In this document: positions 12,890 through 24,200 of the stretch, piece by piece
Layout of the letters: each line of letters opens with the position of its first letter
How positions within the stretch are numbered: the stretch's first letter is position 1
NCBI GenBank assembly: GCA_036417435.1
Contig: CM070899.1
Location: 174,249,494 to 174,313,493 of the forward strand
Reading direction: 5' to 3'
DNA from: Inia geoffrensis
Taxonomy: Eukaryota; Chordata; Mammalia; Artiodactyla; Iniidae
DNA length: 64,000 nt
Notes under the pieces: generated by a model
Database searches by the model: none
What the model was told of the DNA's origin: nothing
Seen by the model: the letters and a program-made list of their open reading frames with translations, nothing else
Position numbers and translations under genes: made by a program

Positions 12890-14432
12890 AGATATGAAAT
12901 GATGCTGAAAATAACAATGAGGTCGTAAGGCATTGTTTTTTGAGAGTCCTAATAAAAAATAGTAACCCCCAAGTAAGTTAATTCCTAGGTAATCTCTAAG
13001 AGTCTCTTTCTACAGACAGATATATATCTATATATTTATATCTATATAATATCTCTATATAATTTTCTGCCAAGAAATTGCCAGTCTGCTTTTTGCCAGA
13101 CATAAACATACCCTGACTTTAAAAAAAAAATTTTTTTCTTTTAATTATCTTTCTATATGTTAGTAAGATTGATTCTTTGTATAAGGAACACTAGCAAAAT
13201 GAAGTGCTGCTCTCCTATGTCTCCATCATAGAGTAGGTAAGGTTTTTGATGAAACTGGTATAGTTTTTGATGGTGGACTGTTTTAAAATTTTAAAATTGG
13301 ATTGTTGTCTGTGGGGATCCTCAGACTACTCAAATAGATACAGAAAACTTCATTAAACAAAAATTAGGCTTTCTGGAGGTATTTTCTTTTTTCCAAGGAA
13401 AATAATGTCATTTCGACTAGCATTTCCATTGCTCTTACATTTCCATAATGTTGGTGTTGGGAGAGCTATATCTGGATGCCTGTGGTGACTTTAGTTAACT
13501 GTTTTTTCATATTGCCCATTTCATTTTTTCTGCGCATCAGAAAATCTGTTGATAAGTGCTTATTTTTCTAAACGATTAACTCAAAAGGCAATTTAATTTG
13601 CTATCTCTGTTAGGCTATTATCTAGACCACATATTTTTGCCTGAGTCCTGTTTGCAGTGTCTAACCATAAGTTGCTTTTATTTATTTTTATTTTTGACTG
13701 GTTGAATAAACTTGCTGCATTCTGTCTTGTGAATTGTTTCATTTCAAGTAAGACATACACAGTTCATCAACCTGGCCTCACTTGTCTTCATATACAGGAT
13801 TTTCCTCTAGTTTAATAACAGACTGGGATGAGTTGTGTCTGCATGTGCCTACCTTAATTTTGGGTTAATTAATTCGTTTTACTATTATTATCATACTGAA
13901 ATCATTTATCAACTTTGAGAATATTTGTGCTGAAGAAAGTATTATTTGAGGGCCTTTTATGGAAAAGAAAGGCCTTCTTTTGTTCCATTCCATAAAATCA
14001 ATATGAGCTCAGAGTAACTGAGTTCCTCTGCATGCCAGGCATGTAAGCTGGTCCACTTCCCTCAAAGTGGACAAGTAAGGATGTAGTCCCTCTTCCACCA
14101 ATGGCATTAATGACACAGGTTGAACATTCCCATCTAATATTTTAGACATCAAAGGGACTTTGGAAATTCTTGAAGATAGTGGCCTTGTGAAGTACAGTGT
14201 TCAATTTTTATGCATATTACAAACCTTAGTTTTCCAAAGCAAGAACATACCTTCTTTTTAAAAATCATACTTGAATTCATCATATTTCAGTTCAATTTAA
14301 TCTCATTTCTCCAATATTGTGTCTATAGTAGAGGATAGGCACCATTCTTTATATAAAGTTAGAGTCCTAGGAAGTAGTCATACATTCTCTGTTACCAATG
14401 ATGGCTGTAAAAAAATCCTAGATAGATAAATA
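12890..14432. other. Intronic sequence with an AT microsatellite
   Basis: Contains a TATATCTATA-type low-complexity tract at 13019-13063 and an A9T7 run near 13122. No other repeat or exon is recognised. Confidence 0.55.
13019..13063. repeat. (TATATC)n-like AT-rich simple repeat
   Basis: Degenerate tandem array of TATATCTA units. Confidence 0.8.
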
Positions 14433-14439
14433 TCTACTC

Positions 14440-14723
14440 GGCTTTTTTTTTTTTTTTTTTGGCTGCTGTTGGGTCTTCGTTGCTGTGCACGGGCTTTCCC
14501 TAGTTGCGGCTAGCAGCTGTTCTTCGTTGCTGTACACATGGGCTTCTCATTGCGGTGGCTTTTGTTGTTGGAGAGCACGGGCTCTAAGTGCAGGGGCTTT
14601 AGTAGTTGAGGTGCAAGGGCTTAGTTGCCCTGCGACATGTGGGATCTTCCTGGACCAGATATCAAACCCATGTCCCCTGCATTGGCAGGCGGATTCTTAA
14701 CCACTGCACCACCAGGGAAGTCC
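14440..14723 (-). mobile_element. CHR-type SINE, antisense
   Basis: It begins with an 18-T run on the + strand (the reverse of the poly-A tail) and ends ACCACCAGGGAAGTCC, the reverse of the SINE 5' end. The 7-bp duplication TCTACTC lies at 14433-14439 and 14724-14730. It is the long subtype, with GCTGCTGTTGGGTCTTCGTT next to the tail. Confidence 0.93.
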
Positions 14724-14730
14724 TCTACTC

Positions 14731-15984
14731 ATCTTTTTAAAGTCACAAGTGAGATGAATACTTAAGGTTTCTGTGAAACCCTCTTGGAAGGTTTCACATT
14801 AATCTTTTATAATTGTAACAGCTGCTAAAAAGGGACCCTGAAGCCAGGCAGCCATATCTCAGGTGGAATGAATAAATCCATTTACTCCTGTTTTTCATCC
14901 TATATTCTCTTCTCAGACCTGTTTTTAATTATCCTTTCCGAGATCTCTCTAGGACCCCATGAAGACTTAACAGGGTTAATTTTAGATAACATGAGTGTAA
15001 AACATATTCTCATCCTGAAGTTATTAAATGATAAAGCTTTCACAGGATTCTTTTGCAAGGAAAATGCTTCATAGCACAGAAAAATTAGCAAAATATAGAT
15101 GGACTATAATGTTCCTTAAGAGTAAATATAACTAAAAGCAAGTAGGTATAATTCTTGTGAAAAATCTTAAATTGTAGAAGATGAAAGACTTAAGACATTT
15201 TGGAATTGAGATTTCCTGAACAAGCTAGCATTTTAGTATCTTTTAAAAATATATTTTATACCTATTTTCAATATCTTTTTTTTTGTCTGTTTCTTCTTAC
15301 TAAATTATAGCCTGTGACTTAGGTGGTGGATGATTACTCTAGGCAAAATAGTCAAGGTCTCACATGGTTTGTTTATAAATTGCCTTCCCATCAGAACTTC
15401 TGCTGTGCAGCCCCAGAAAGTAGGTGTCTCATCCTTTTTTCACTGAAGGTGCTCTGTTCCACTCCAGTGGGACCAGAAGTAGAACACTTTCAGCCACTCT
15501 CAATTAATGATAAATTGCCAGGAATTTCTTGTTATGCAGCCACTCTCTGAGAAGAAATGCGAAGTAAGTTTTACTCCTGATAAATAGGCTGAGCCTATTA
15601 GGCACCTGAGCCCTGATCCCTGCAGAGCAAACTGTAGATATGGGTAGGGTGGATAAAGGAGCAGCTCTTGGAAGCTGTGTTCAGAGGCATCAATTTACTT
15701 AGCTTTTGAAAAATCCAAAAATTGCCAACTGTGGCAAAATGTTAAAGGCTGGTGAATCTGCATAAATGATGTAGGGGGCTCTTTGGATTATTCTTGTAAC
15801 TTTAATTTGAAATTATTTCCAAGTAAAAAGTTAAAAAGAAAATAAAAGAGGAGATGTTAGCAGAGGAGGTTGAAGAGTTAAAATTGGACTTGGCCTAAAT
15901 TTTGATTTCAACCTGTAGTCAAGTTTTGAATGATTTAATCACCCTTCCCAGAAGCTCTGCCAGCACTGAACTCCAAATCTTAAC
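14731..15984. other. Intronic sequence, nothing recognised
   Basis: No named repeat. Short open frames at 14868-15091 and 15323-15550 lack splice sites or family similarity. Confidence 0.5.
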
Positions 15985-16460
15985 ACATTGTTACCAAGCA
16001 AGGACTCCCTACCTGATGTGCATAGAAGCCAATACTGTGACACCTTTGTTTGAGAAAGGAAACAGCTTTATTGCAGGTTGACAGGCAGGGAGGCAGGCAG
16101 GGCTTAAATCTGTCTCAGATCCAAGTTTGGGGCGAAATTTAAGGGGTTAGGGGAATTTCAAACTTGGAAGCTGATTGGCTAGTCTCAAGTTACTTGTGCT
16201 GCTGGGAGGTGGATTTTCCTTATTGAAGGACTTCTCACTTCGTAAAGGGCACCAGTGGAAGCATTTCTATTCTTTGAGTTCTGTAGACTGAAGAGTCTAA
16301 GTTCCAGGGTCAGCCTGGAGGCCTGGGGTTCCTGTCTTGTACATGCGCACTGCTGTCGCTGTAAAATAACTCCAGGTTTGATTAATCAACAACCTGATTG
16401 AAGGGAGCAAAACCAATTTAAGCTGGTCAGTGTTTTACGTGCTGTTTCAATGTCAGTTGA
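15985..16460 (-). mobile_element. Candidate retroviral LTR, antisense
   Basis: On the minus strand there is an AATAAAGCTGTTTCC polyadenylation-signal block (rev. comp. near 16058-16073) preceded by a relatively GC-rich 380-bp region containing CpG sites. This layout and composition stand out from the surrounding intron and resemble an LTR with U3, R and U5. I could not identify its family or a target duplication. It could instead be another repeat type. Confidence 0.45.
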
Positions 16461-16705
16461 GGGGCACCTTGATATAGTGTTTAAGCAAGTGGACTTAGAA
16501 ACAGGGTGCCTGGACGTGAGTCCTCACTTGTGCCAACTATAAGCTGGGTGACTTGAAGTCTGTTATTTACTGTATGTTAATCACTTTCCTCAGCTGTAAA
16601 ATGGGAATGACAATAGTACCTACTTTCTAAGGTTGTTAATAGAATGGAATGATTTAACATTTGTACAATGTTGAAACCCTGGCTACTACAGCTCTATTGA
16701 TGTCT
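16461..16705 (+). mobile_element. MIR SINE
   Basis: The order is GATATAGTGTTTAAGCAAGT, then GGTGACTTGAAGTC, then CTCAGCTGTAAAATGGGAAT, then AATAGTACCTACTTTCTAAG. It matches the MIR core and 3' half, including the TGTAAAATGGG signature. Confidence 0.88.
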
Positions 16706-17184
16706 GTTAAGGTCGATACTAACCATCGTCATGTGAGCATTTTAACTTTAAAGTCATTTTCCAGTGACAGGAAAGAAAGGAGGACAGATTATAATCAACC
16801 GAGGCAAGGGAGGGCATTTTCAAACTGTCAAGGATGAACTCATAGGAATACTTTTCCTGCCCTGTCCAAGTTTCTGGTCAAGGAAGTAACCAGTGTCATT
16901 GCCCTCAGGTGTACTGGGGCTGCAAAGAGGTTCTGCAAATCATTGCTTTAAAGGTGCTAGGCTAGGAGGTACCTCTATCCTTTACTTCCTTAAATGGAAA
17001 ATTTCAGGTCAATTGAGTGCTAACAGATGAAGTGAGATGATGTTATCCGGAATCAAGTCTGTTTATCCTTTTAACCCATTTCACGCTTGTCAAAGCTGCC
17101 TTACAGCACTGTTTTAGAGTTTCAAAGACCAGTTATATGACATAAAGCCTTGACCACTCCAAGTGGGATTCCTGGGGCAGTCTC
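16706..17184. other. Intronic sequence, nothing recognised
   Basis: Moderately GC-balanced unique-looking sequence. No named element. Confidence 0.5.
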
Positions 17185-17315
17185 AGTAGCTCTGGGAGCT
17201 TGTTAGAAATGCAGAATTTTAGCCCCCTCCCCCCCCACACCTACTGAATCAGAATCTATTTTAAACAAGAACCGTAAGTGATTGCCCTGCACACTCAGGT
17301 TTGAGAAGCCTGGTA
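17185..17315 (+). mobile_element. MER5A-like hAT-Charlie element
   Basis: Contains GGGAGCTTGTTAGAAATGCA, CACCTACTGAATCAGAATCT and GGTTTGAGAAGCCTGG, which are hallmark phrases of MER5A in the same order. Confidence 0.85.
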
Positions 17316-18769
17316 GAAACACTGCCTTGTTCCTAGAGCAGCATGAAAAATTCAGAAGTGACGCCTGGTTCTCCCCTTCCCCTACCTGCCCTCCCAGGGC
17401 TTCCTTATAAAATCCTGTTTTACTTTCTGTGCCCCTGAACAGACTTACGTTCTGCACTCTGCCTGAATGGTAAATAGTCACATTAATTTGAATGATTCTC
17501 AAAACATGCAAGCATAGGCAAGCTACTGTAAGCCAAGTGTTTCTGGGAACCGGGCAATGGGAGAGCTCAAAAGATATGATGATAATTCACTTAATCTCAA
17601 GTTCATATGAGCAAGCATCAGGTAACTGCAAAATGTTTACATTTTGTTTTCTAATTTACCTGTAGTCCCACACAGAGTGTCATTCAATATGCGGGGTTAA
17701 TTAGGTTCTCAGTTCTGTTATGAAAAAAGTGCTGAAGCCGTTAGAATTTCTAACTCAGAAAATCAATTCAGTGGATGGGCTTTATTTCTAAAAGGAGCCT
17801 CTCCCTTCCCTGTATATTTGCATATTGATTAGTCCCTTTCCATGGACATTTTGATATTTTAATTAGGTTTCCGGTGTTTTCAGTCACTGGATTAAAGACC
17901 CATGTCCTCTTCACTCCTCCCTGAGTGTGATATCCTACATGGTAAGATTGTTTCGAGTCATCCCGTCCTGCAGTTATTTTATTTCTGGAATATACTCAGC
18001 TCATCTATGGCCTAGAAGCAGGATCTTAGTTTAGGGTGTACCAAAAGAAGCTTGCACTTGTGTCAACCACATGGAAATGCCTCTGCATAGTACATTTTCT
18101 CTCTTTAGTAGTTGCTTGTTGTGGAAACTTACTGATTTAAATTTTTCTATCTATATCTACATACATATATATATATATACTCATATTTCTATCATTCTAC
18201 TATCTTTTGGTTTATGCTACTTTTATAAGTGAATATATTTGTTAAATAGGTGAATAAACCAGTGAAAGGCCATTACCATTGACAATTGTAAAAAAAAATA
18301 AATAAATCAACGTTCTGTAAGTTTAGAAAATAGGCCCTTAGATCTATCCTTGGAGGATAAGAAATGGAAGCATCTGATCCTCAAATGTGCAAAAAAGAGT
18401 AGTTCAGGCTGTACCCATTATCTGGTGAGAAGGGACCCACCGCGTTGCCATCAGACCTCAGTGGTGTGCAGCTCACTACAGCTCCACCCAGCATGGCACT
18501 AGTCCCTGTGATTCAGTGCATTTCGTCTGAGAAGACTGCTCTGTACCTTCCTCAGATTTTTGTGTGTGTGGCTTTTGCCTCAGGCACCTGGGAGCTTTCT
18601 AGCTATTTTCATTGTTATTAAATTTTAAAGAAAATTAAGTTATGTCTACTGAGAACAAAAACGTGAGTCACTGACAATGTTAAGAGTATCAGGTAGAAAA
18701 CACAGCTATAGAAAGTCTGTTAATAAATAGGAAAAGGATCACCTAGTGTAAAAGAAGGGAGATAGAATG
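17316..18769. other. Intronic sequence with a TA microsatellite
   Basis: Unique-looking DNA with a TATATC/(TA)n tract at 18145-18180. Phrases such as ATATTTGCATATTGATTAG (17814 on) contain octamer-like TTTGCATA, which alone is weak evidence for regulation. Confidence 0.5.
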
Positions 18770-18855
18770 ATAACGTGGTCAAGACTCAGGAGTTTTGGAG
18801 TCAAGCATATTGGATTGAAATCCTCTACTACTACTGGTGGTTTGAACTTATTACT
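18770..18855 (+). mobile_element. MIR 5' fragment
   Basis: AGTTTTGGAGTCAAGCATAT and GGATTGAAATCCTC follow the MIR pattern of 'gagtcagac...gggttcaaatcc'. The copy stops where an L1-like block begins. Confidence 0.55.
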
Positions 18856-18859
18856 TGTC

Positions 18860-19530
18860 CTAGAGTTTTGTTTTGGAATACTTTCAGGCTTATAAATAAA
18901 CTTGGAAAAATTATTGAAAGGGTTCCCATATAGCTCTCACCGTGCTTCCCCAAATATTAACACTTTTCATACTCATGGTACAATTATCAATACCAAGAAA
19001 TCAATGTTGGTGTGGTACTCTTAATGAATCTATAGGCCTTATTCACATTTTGTGAATTGTCCCCAGACCATCTTTTTTCCTATCCAGAATCCAGTCTAGG
19101 ACCTACATTGCATTTATTTGTCAAATCTAGTCTCGTCTCCTCCAGCCTATGACAGGTGCTCCATCTTTCTTTCTCTTTCATGAACTTGACATTTTGAAGA
19201 GTCTTTGCCAGCTATTTTGTACAATGATCCTGATTTGGGGTTTGTCTACTGCTTCGTCATGATTAAACACAGGTATCTATTTTTGGCAAGAATACTAGGG
19301 GAATGATATTTTGTCCTTCATCATGCATCACACCGGGAGGTACGTGATGTCAGTATGACTGGTGATGTTAGCTTTGATCACCTGCTTAAGGTGATGTCTG
19401 CCAGATTTTGTTTCTTCACTGTAAACTTACTATTTTCCCTTTGGTAATTATCTAGTATCTTTTGGGAAGATACTTTATGCATACCAACATCCTGTTTCTT
19501 GTCACACTTTCACCTAATTTTAGCATTCAT
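18860..19530 (-). mobile_element. Old L1-lineage (L1M or HAL1-like) fragment, antisense
   Basis: Contains TCATGAACTTGACATTTTGA, TTATTTTGTACAATG-like sequence, GGGGTTTGTCTACTGCTTCG, TGATGTTAGCTTTGATCACC and GGTGATGTCTGCCAG. I recall these phrases in this order from old mammalian L1/HAL1 repeats in reverse orientation. The exact subfamily is uncertain. Confidence 0.6.
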
Positions 19531-19854
19531 ACTTGCTAAATGCAGGCAAAATACTTAGCATAATGTCTGATATATTAAATGCTAATTTCATTCTCCTAAC
19601 ACCAGTAAATACAGTAGTTATGATTATTTCAATATAATAAAACTGAAAACATCATAACGTTGCTGAGGAACATAATGTCTAATTGTCATATGATTCTATT
19701 AGAAAAGGAATATGCCTGCATTGATATTAGAAACAACATATATCAAATCATTTCCATCTACTTATTAGGAGTCAAACAGGGAGGGATTTTTATTTAGGAA
19801 ATGAGTTTTAAGGAACTATGCTATGCTAGACGCCTTCCGGTACATAATATAATA

Positions 19855-20055
19855 TTGACTCAGTGCTTATGAAGGTCCAGGTGTCATTTGGTCGTTTGAT
19901 CCTTAAAATAACCCTTTAAAGACATGTATTGACTACAGATGAGCAAACTGTGCCTTAAAGAGGTTAAATGATTTATGAAATCACACAGCTACAAAGTACC
20001 AAAGCTGGGATGTAATTTCAAGTCTGTCTGACTCTAAAACCATGCTAGATCATTC
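19855..20055 (-). mobile_element. MIR SINE, antisense
   Basis: The order GATCCTTAAAATAACCC, GATGAGCAAACTGTGCCTTA, AGAGGTTAAATGATTTATG, CACACAGCTACAAAG, GCTGGGATGTAATTTCAAGT and GTCTGACTCTAAAACCATGC is the classic reverse-complement MIR. Confidence 0.9.
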
Positions 20056-20636
20056 AAAAATTAGAAAAGAATCTTTGAAAATTTGAAAATAAAGTTCCAT
20101 CTATTTCCACTAAAAGAAGATTTTAAAGTTTGTGTCTGTGGTTAACAAAGGACTGCAATAATCTGTTCTAAGCATTTATAGGTGAATGAATTTTATGTGG
20201 ACCATATTCAGGTTCAAGAATGTTTTGTGCATTATGGAAGAATATGTCACATCCCAATTAAGAAATTAAATTTATTCATAGTTATATATAAAAAGTTATC
20301 TAATAAGGGTTATTCAATCATTTTTATTTATTAGGGATTTAAATATCAGTGGAAATAAGATAATTTATTCAGGTATTTTGATGAAAGCCAGTATCACTAG
20401 AAATATCTGTGTAAATAAAACAAAAAGTATCTTTTCTTAAAATTTTCATTTCCTCTCAAAGTTAATATTTGACATAACTAAACAAACTGACTTTGTCTAA
20501 CTTTTGAAATTGTCTTTGGAAAAAATAACACAAATCTCACTTTGTCAATCATCATCATCACCATCATCATCCCACCTATTTGACAGCTTCAAGATACAAA
20601 CACGTGCCCTGCAAACATGAAATGATTTGAATGATT
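20056..20636. other. Intronic sequence, nothing recognised
   Basis: AT-rich, with a short ATC trinucleotide run at 20548-20570. No named element. Confidence 0.5.
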
Positions 20637-20651
20637 AAAAATAGAATGTTA

Positions 20652-20859
20652 GGGCTTCCCTGGTGGCGCAGTGATTGAGAGTCTGCCTGCTGATGCAGGG
20701 GACACGGGTTCGTGCCCCGGTCCGGGAGGGTCCCACATGCCGCAGAGCGGCTGGGCCCTTGAGCCGTGGCCGCTGAGCCTGCGCGTCCAGAGCCTGTGCT
20801 CCGCAACGGGAGAGGCCACAACAGTGAGAGGCCCGCGTAATGCAAAAACAAACAAACAA
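20652..20859 (+). mobile_element. CHR-type SINE, young copy
   Basis: It starts GGGCTTCCCTGGTGGCGCAG and keeps the B-box-like GGTTCGTGCCCC and most CpG sites, which suggests recent insertion. A perfect 15-bp duplication AAAAATAGAATGTTA flanks it (20637-20651 and 20860-20874). The tail is A-rich with AAC units. Open frames on both strands across it are products of its GC-rich body. Confidence 0.97.
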
Positions 20860-20874
20860 AAAAATAGAATGTTA

Positions 20875-22119
20875 AAATATATGTATAGAAATTAATGATT
20901 AATCCATGAATTTATTCTTAAATAAATGGATACTGCCCATATTCTCTGGACCCTTTGCTGTCATGAACTCACGAGATCAGCAGTTCCTAAAAGAGTAGTT
21001 ACTACTAATTTTTTTCCCACAAGCTGCTTTCATCAAGACTATACCTTATAAAGATGAAATCAAGGCTGGGGGAACCAGAAAAATATAACCTTATTACTGT
21101 AAATAAGAAGCTGTCTTAAAACAAAAGGCAGTTTTTATTAATGACTTTTTAAATGGCTTTTAGGATTATAAATGTGCCCACTCCAGATTCTTAACCTAAT
21201 AGTTTCTGTCTTCAAGGTCTTACAAGCAATGACTAATTAATTTATCTTTGTAATACCACTGAGAAATAGGCAAACAAGTAAACCTGGAATAGTGTTTACA
21301 TAGGTTTATAATTCTTGTGTTATTAAGAAAGAATTAGCAGAGATCATAATAATTAGTCAGAAGCCGGATGGCGATAGGCATAAGAAAAATATGTAAAAGA
21401 GGCAGTAAGAGGTGGGGACACACTTAGAGATCTCTGAGTATGACCCTAATTGCCTCTGATAGTCTGTTCCCACCAGTGATTCCACAGGGCATGCTGTGAG
21501 GGAGCATGATGTGGTTTTAAAAGTCACAGTCATACATGGCTGTACCTGCCATAAATTTGCAACAGACCACCTGGAACCTATCTATATGCGTCTGAAAACT
21601 TTTCAAAGCATGCTTCATAAATTTCTTCTCCCCCCTGTGATACTTCCTATGCTTGTCTCAAAATTATGATACCCCTCCTTTCGAATAGCTTTCTGCAGAG
21701 TGTAAGGAATTAGCAAATTCAATTGATTTTATTTATGCCACACATGCTTGTTAAAATTTCACTTCTGAGCTTTCATTTTATATTTTGCCCTGTTAATTAA
21801 TTTATTGTGTCTTCACATGACAATTTTCCAAAATGTTTCTTTCTTTTACATTAGATATTTCTTATGGGATGAGATCCAAGATAGGAAAACGTTCATTTCT
21901 GTCATGTACATCAATTAAGTCAACTAAATTTCAAGATTACGTTTCTTTTTTTGTTTACAGTGGCTTTTTGTGACAATGTCCAGGGTTCTGTTAACCTTTT
22001 TGATTTCAGAAGGGTCCTTTGTGGCATTTACATTTTGGGTTTTTTTTTTTTAATTATATAGTTAAAGGATATGTAATTCATTAGTGACACAGCAAGCCTT
22101 CTCACACCTAACCAAAATA
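20875..22119. other. Intronic sequence, nothing recognised
   Basis: AT-rich with a T10 run near 22040. No named repeat or exon. Confidence 0.5.
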
Positions 22120-22575
22120 GCTCTTCTTCCTGTATTCATCATTTTAGTTGGTGGATTATGGTCCACCAGTCACCCAGCTAGAAACCTGTCCTACATTCTA
22201 GACAGCTCTTCCCTGCTCCCAGCTTTTATGTACAATTGATCACGATCCTTCCAGTTTTACTTTCTACATATATTTTCACAATCCCTTCCACTCCCATGCC
22301 TTCAGGTCTCACCTAATTAGCTTCTGGTGATTCCTTTTAAAGAGTTTCAATGCCATCTCCTCTGGGTTAGGTATTCTCTCTGGGTCCTTACTCTGACCCT
22401 GCCTGGTCCTACTAGTTTATCCTTCCGTGTTGCTCTCCTGCACCATCTTCTGACCTCCTTGAAGGAAGAAACTGGGTGGGACTTACTGTATGATACTCAG
22501 ACCCTGATTAAGTGCCTGGCACATATAAGGTGTTGAATAAATGATTTCTGACTGCATGAATGAATGAATGAACAA
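22120..22575 (+). mobile_element. L2 LINE 3' region
   Basis: The 3' part is diagnostic: CACCATCTTCTGACCTCCTT, AAGTGCCTGGCACATATAAG, GTGTTGAATAAATGATTTCT and then ATGAATGAATGAATGAAC, the L2 terminal repeat. Upstream, GTCACCCAGCTAGAAACCTG-type sequence looks like decayed L2 coding sequence. Confidence 0.85.
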
Positions 22576-22741
22576 ATAAAACTTTCCTTTAGCTCCCCCA
22601 CCATGCCTGTTTTATATACCATACTGAGATAAAATAATGACCCAATTACCCAGAGGGTAATTATACTGAATATATAATAAATTAGCTTAAAGCCCTTCAT
22701 GAAATTCTAGTGCTTAATGATTTTTGTTTATGTGTCAGTAG

Positions 22742-22780
22742 TTTGTGTGTGTGTGTGTGTGTCTGTGTTTGTATGTGTTT
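22742..22780. repeat. (GT)n microsatellite
   Basis: About 10 GT units followed by degenerate TGTGTTTGTATG copies. Confidence 0.9.
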
Positions 22781-22849
22781 TAAGGAGGGATGATAATTTT
22801 CAAAAATTTGCCTTTTAGTGTGACACTTATCACTTTATTTTCAATAGCT

Positions 22850-22980
22850 CAGTAATTAGGAGCATTGCCTCTGTTGTCTTTCATATCTGGGTTTAAATTT
22901 TGGTTTCCCACTTGAGCCATTCTTAACCACCCTGATGCTGAGTTTCACTCTGAAGCAGTTAAAATCTGAACCCCATGCAG
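22850..22980 (+). mobile_element. MIR 5' fragment
   Basis: AGTAATTAGGAGCATTGCCT, ATCTGGGTTTAAATTTTGGT and CCCACTTGAG follow the MIR 5' half (gagcat, gggttcaaatcc, gccactt). Confidence 0.6.
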
Positions 22981-23629
22981 TTGTTTCACGTGTGCATGTA
23001 TATAGAGAGAATGCTCGGTGAGATACAGTAGGCAGTCTAACTTGGGCTAAGAAGTCACGGTAGGACTCTGAGGATGTGACACTTCGCGGTCCCTCTTGAT
23101 GCTTTGCCCCATATCCCTTCTGCCTCCCTGAGTTCACCTGAAGCTGTGGGAGGCAGCTTCTAATATACTAGCAACTCCTCAGATCAAGTGCTGTGGCTCT
23201 TCTTTCTGCCTGAGGGTAAGCAAGGGTAATCCTGGGGAAGGGGGGATTCATCTGCCCACAGGAGCACCTTTGATCGACAGGAGATAGGAGTTGATGGATA
23301 AGTAGCCCAGCCTCCTAACCTCCAATGAGATGATTCTGAGGCATATTTTCCCCCCACTCTTTCTCAGAAGGCCTCCAAGGGGAGACCTGGCTATAGTGGT
23401 AACACATCCAATAACTGTTACTAGTTTTTCTCTTTTCCTTGTCTCACTTTTCCCACTTCCTTTAGCAAATGCTTCCTAGGATCACCTTCCAAACAAATTA
23501 TCTGCTCCAAGTCCTCATGTCAGGTTCGGAGTACCAACCAAACTAAGCCAAGGCTTAAAGAATATGGGAGCCATGACCAGCCAAGGTTGAGAGACCATTA
23601 CAGTCAGAAGAGACATCATGTTGAAGTAC
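22981..23629. other. Intronic sequence, nothing recognised
   Basis: More GC-balanced than the surroundings. No repeat family named and no splice-bounded frame found. Confidence 0.45.
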
Positions 23630-24200
23630 CAGAGCCCAGGGTTAAGGGTGGCAGTTTCAAGGAACTAAAAGTTATTCTAGAAGGCTGGCCTGAGCAGAAA
23701 ATGTGAAGGGAGAATCTTAAGGTAGGAGAGACCAGTTAGTGATGCGTCTTAGAACTCGTTTTCACTATTTTGGCATGATTCCAGGGTCAATGGGATTCTA
23801 GATTGAATGATTTGAAGTGGGGGGGGTGATATGCTAGATAGTATGGAGAATGAATTCCAGGGAAAATGGAGCCAAGACGCCTGTGAGCAAGTTATTACGA
23901 TAAAAGTGATCTGTACTGGGCTTCCCTGGTGGCGCAGTGGTTGGGGGTCCGCCTGCCGATGCAGGGTACTCGGGTTCGTGCCCCGGTCTGGGAGGATCCC
24001 ACGTGCTGCAGAGCAGCTGGGCCCGTGAGCCATGGACGCTGGGCTTGCGTGTCCGGAGCCTGTGCTCCGCAACGGGAGAGGCCGCGGCGGTGAGAAGCCC
24101 GCGTACAGCAAAAAAAAAAAAAAGAAAAAAAGTGATCTATATTTGGGGAAGGGTGTCAGTAGTACCTGGAGAGAAATGGGTAGATTTCACAACTATTGAG
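23630..24200 (-). mobile_element. L2 fragment, antisense, split by a SINE
   Basis: AGAATCTTAAGGTAGGAGAG, AGACCAGTTAGTGATGCG and GTATGGAGAATGAATTCC recall the reverse complement of L2 (typical 'ggagaccagttaggagg' and 'gtggagaatggattgg'). The match is diverged. The SINE at 23918-24127 interrupts it. Confidence 0.45.
23918..24127 (+). mobile_element. CHR-type SINE
   Basis: It starts GGGCTTCCCTGGTGGCGCAG, has the B-box-like GGGTTCGTGCCCCG and ends GCCCGCGTACAGC plus a poly-A tail with G. The 16-bp flanks AAAAGTGATCTGTACT (23902-23917) and AAAAGTGATCTATATT (24128-24143) are a target duplication with two differences. Confidence 0.96.

Noticed and set aside
20652..20859. tRNA gene call from the A- and B-box-like motifs
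   Set aside because: The boxes belong to tRNA-derived SINEs. There is no cloverleaf with a complete anticodon and acceptor stem.
20576..20895. Several overlapping open frames on both strands
   Set aside because: They fall within the GC-rich body of a CHR SINE. The same peptides recur at other SINE copies (2715, 23749, 39231, 45720).
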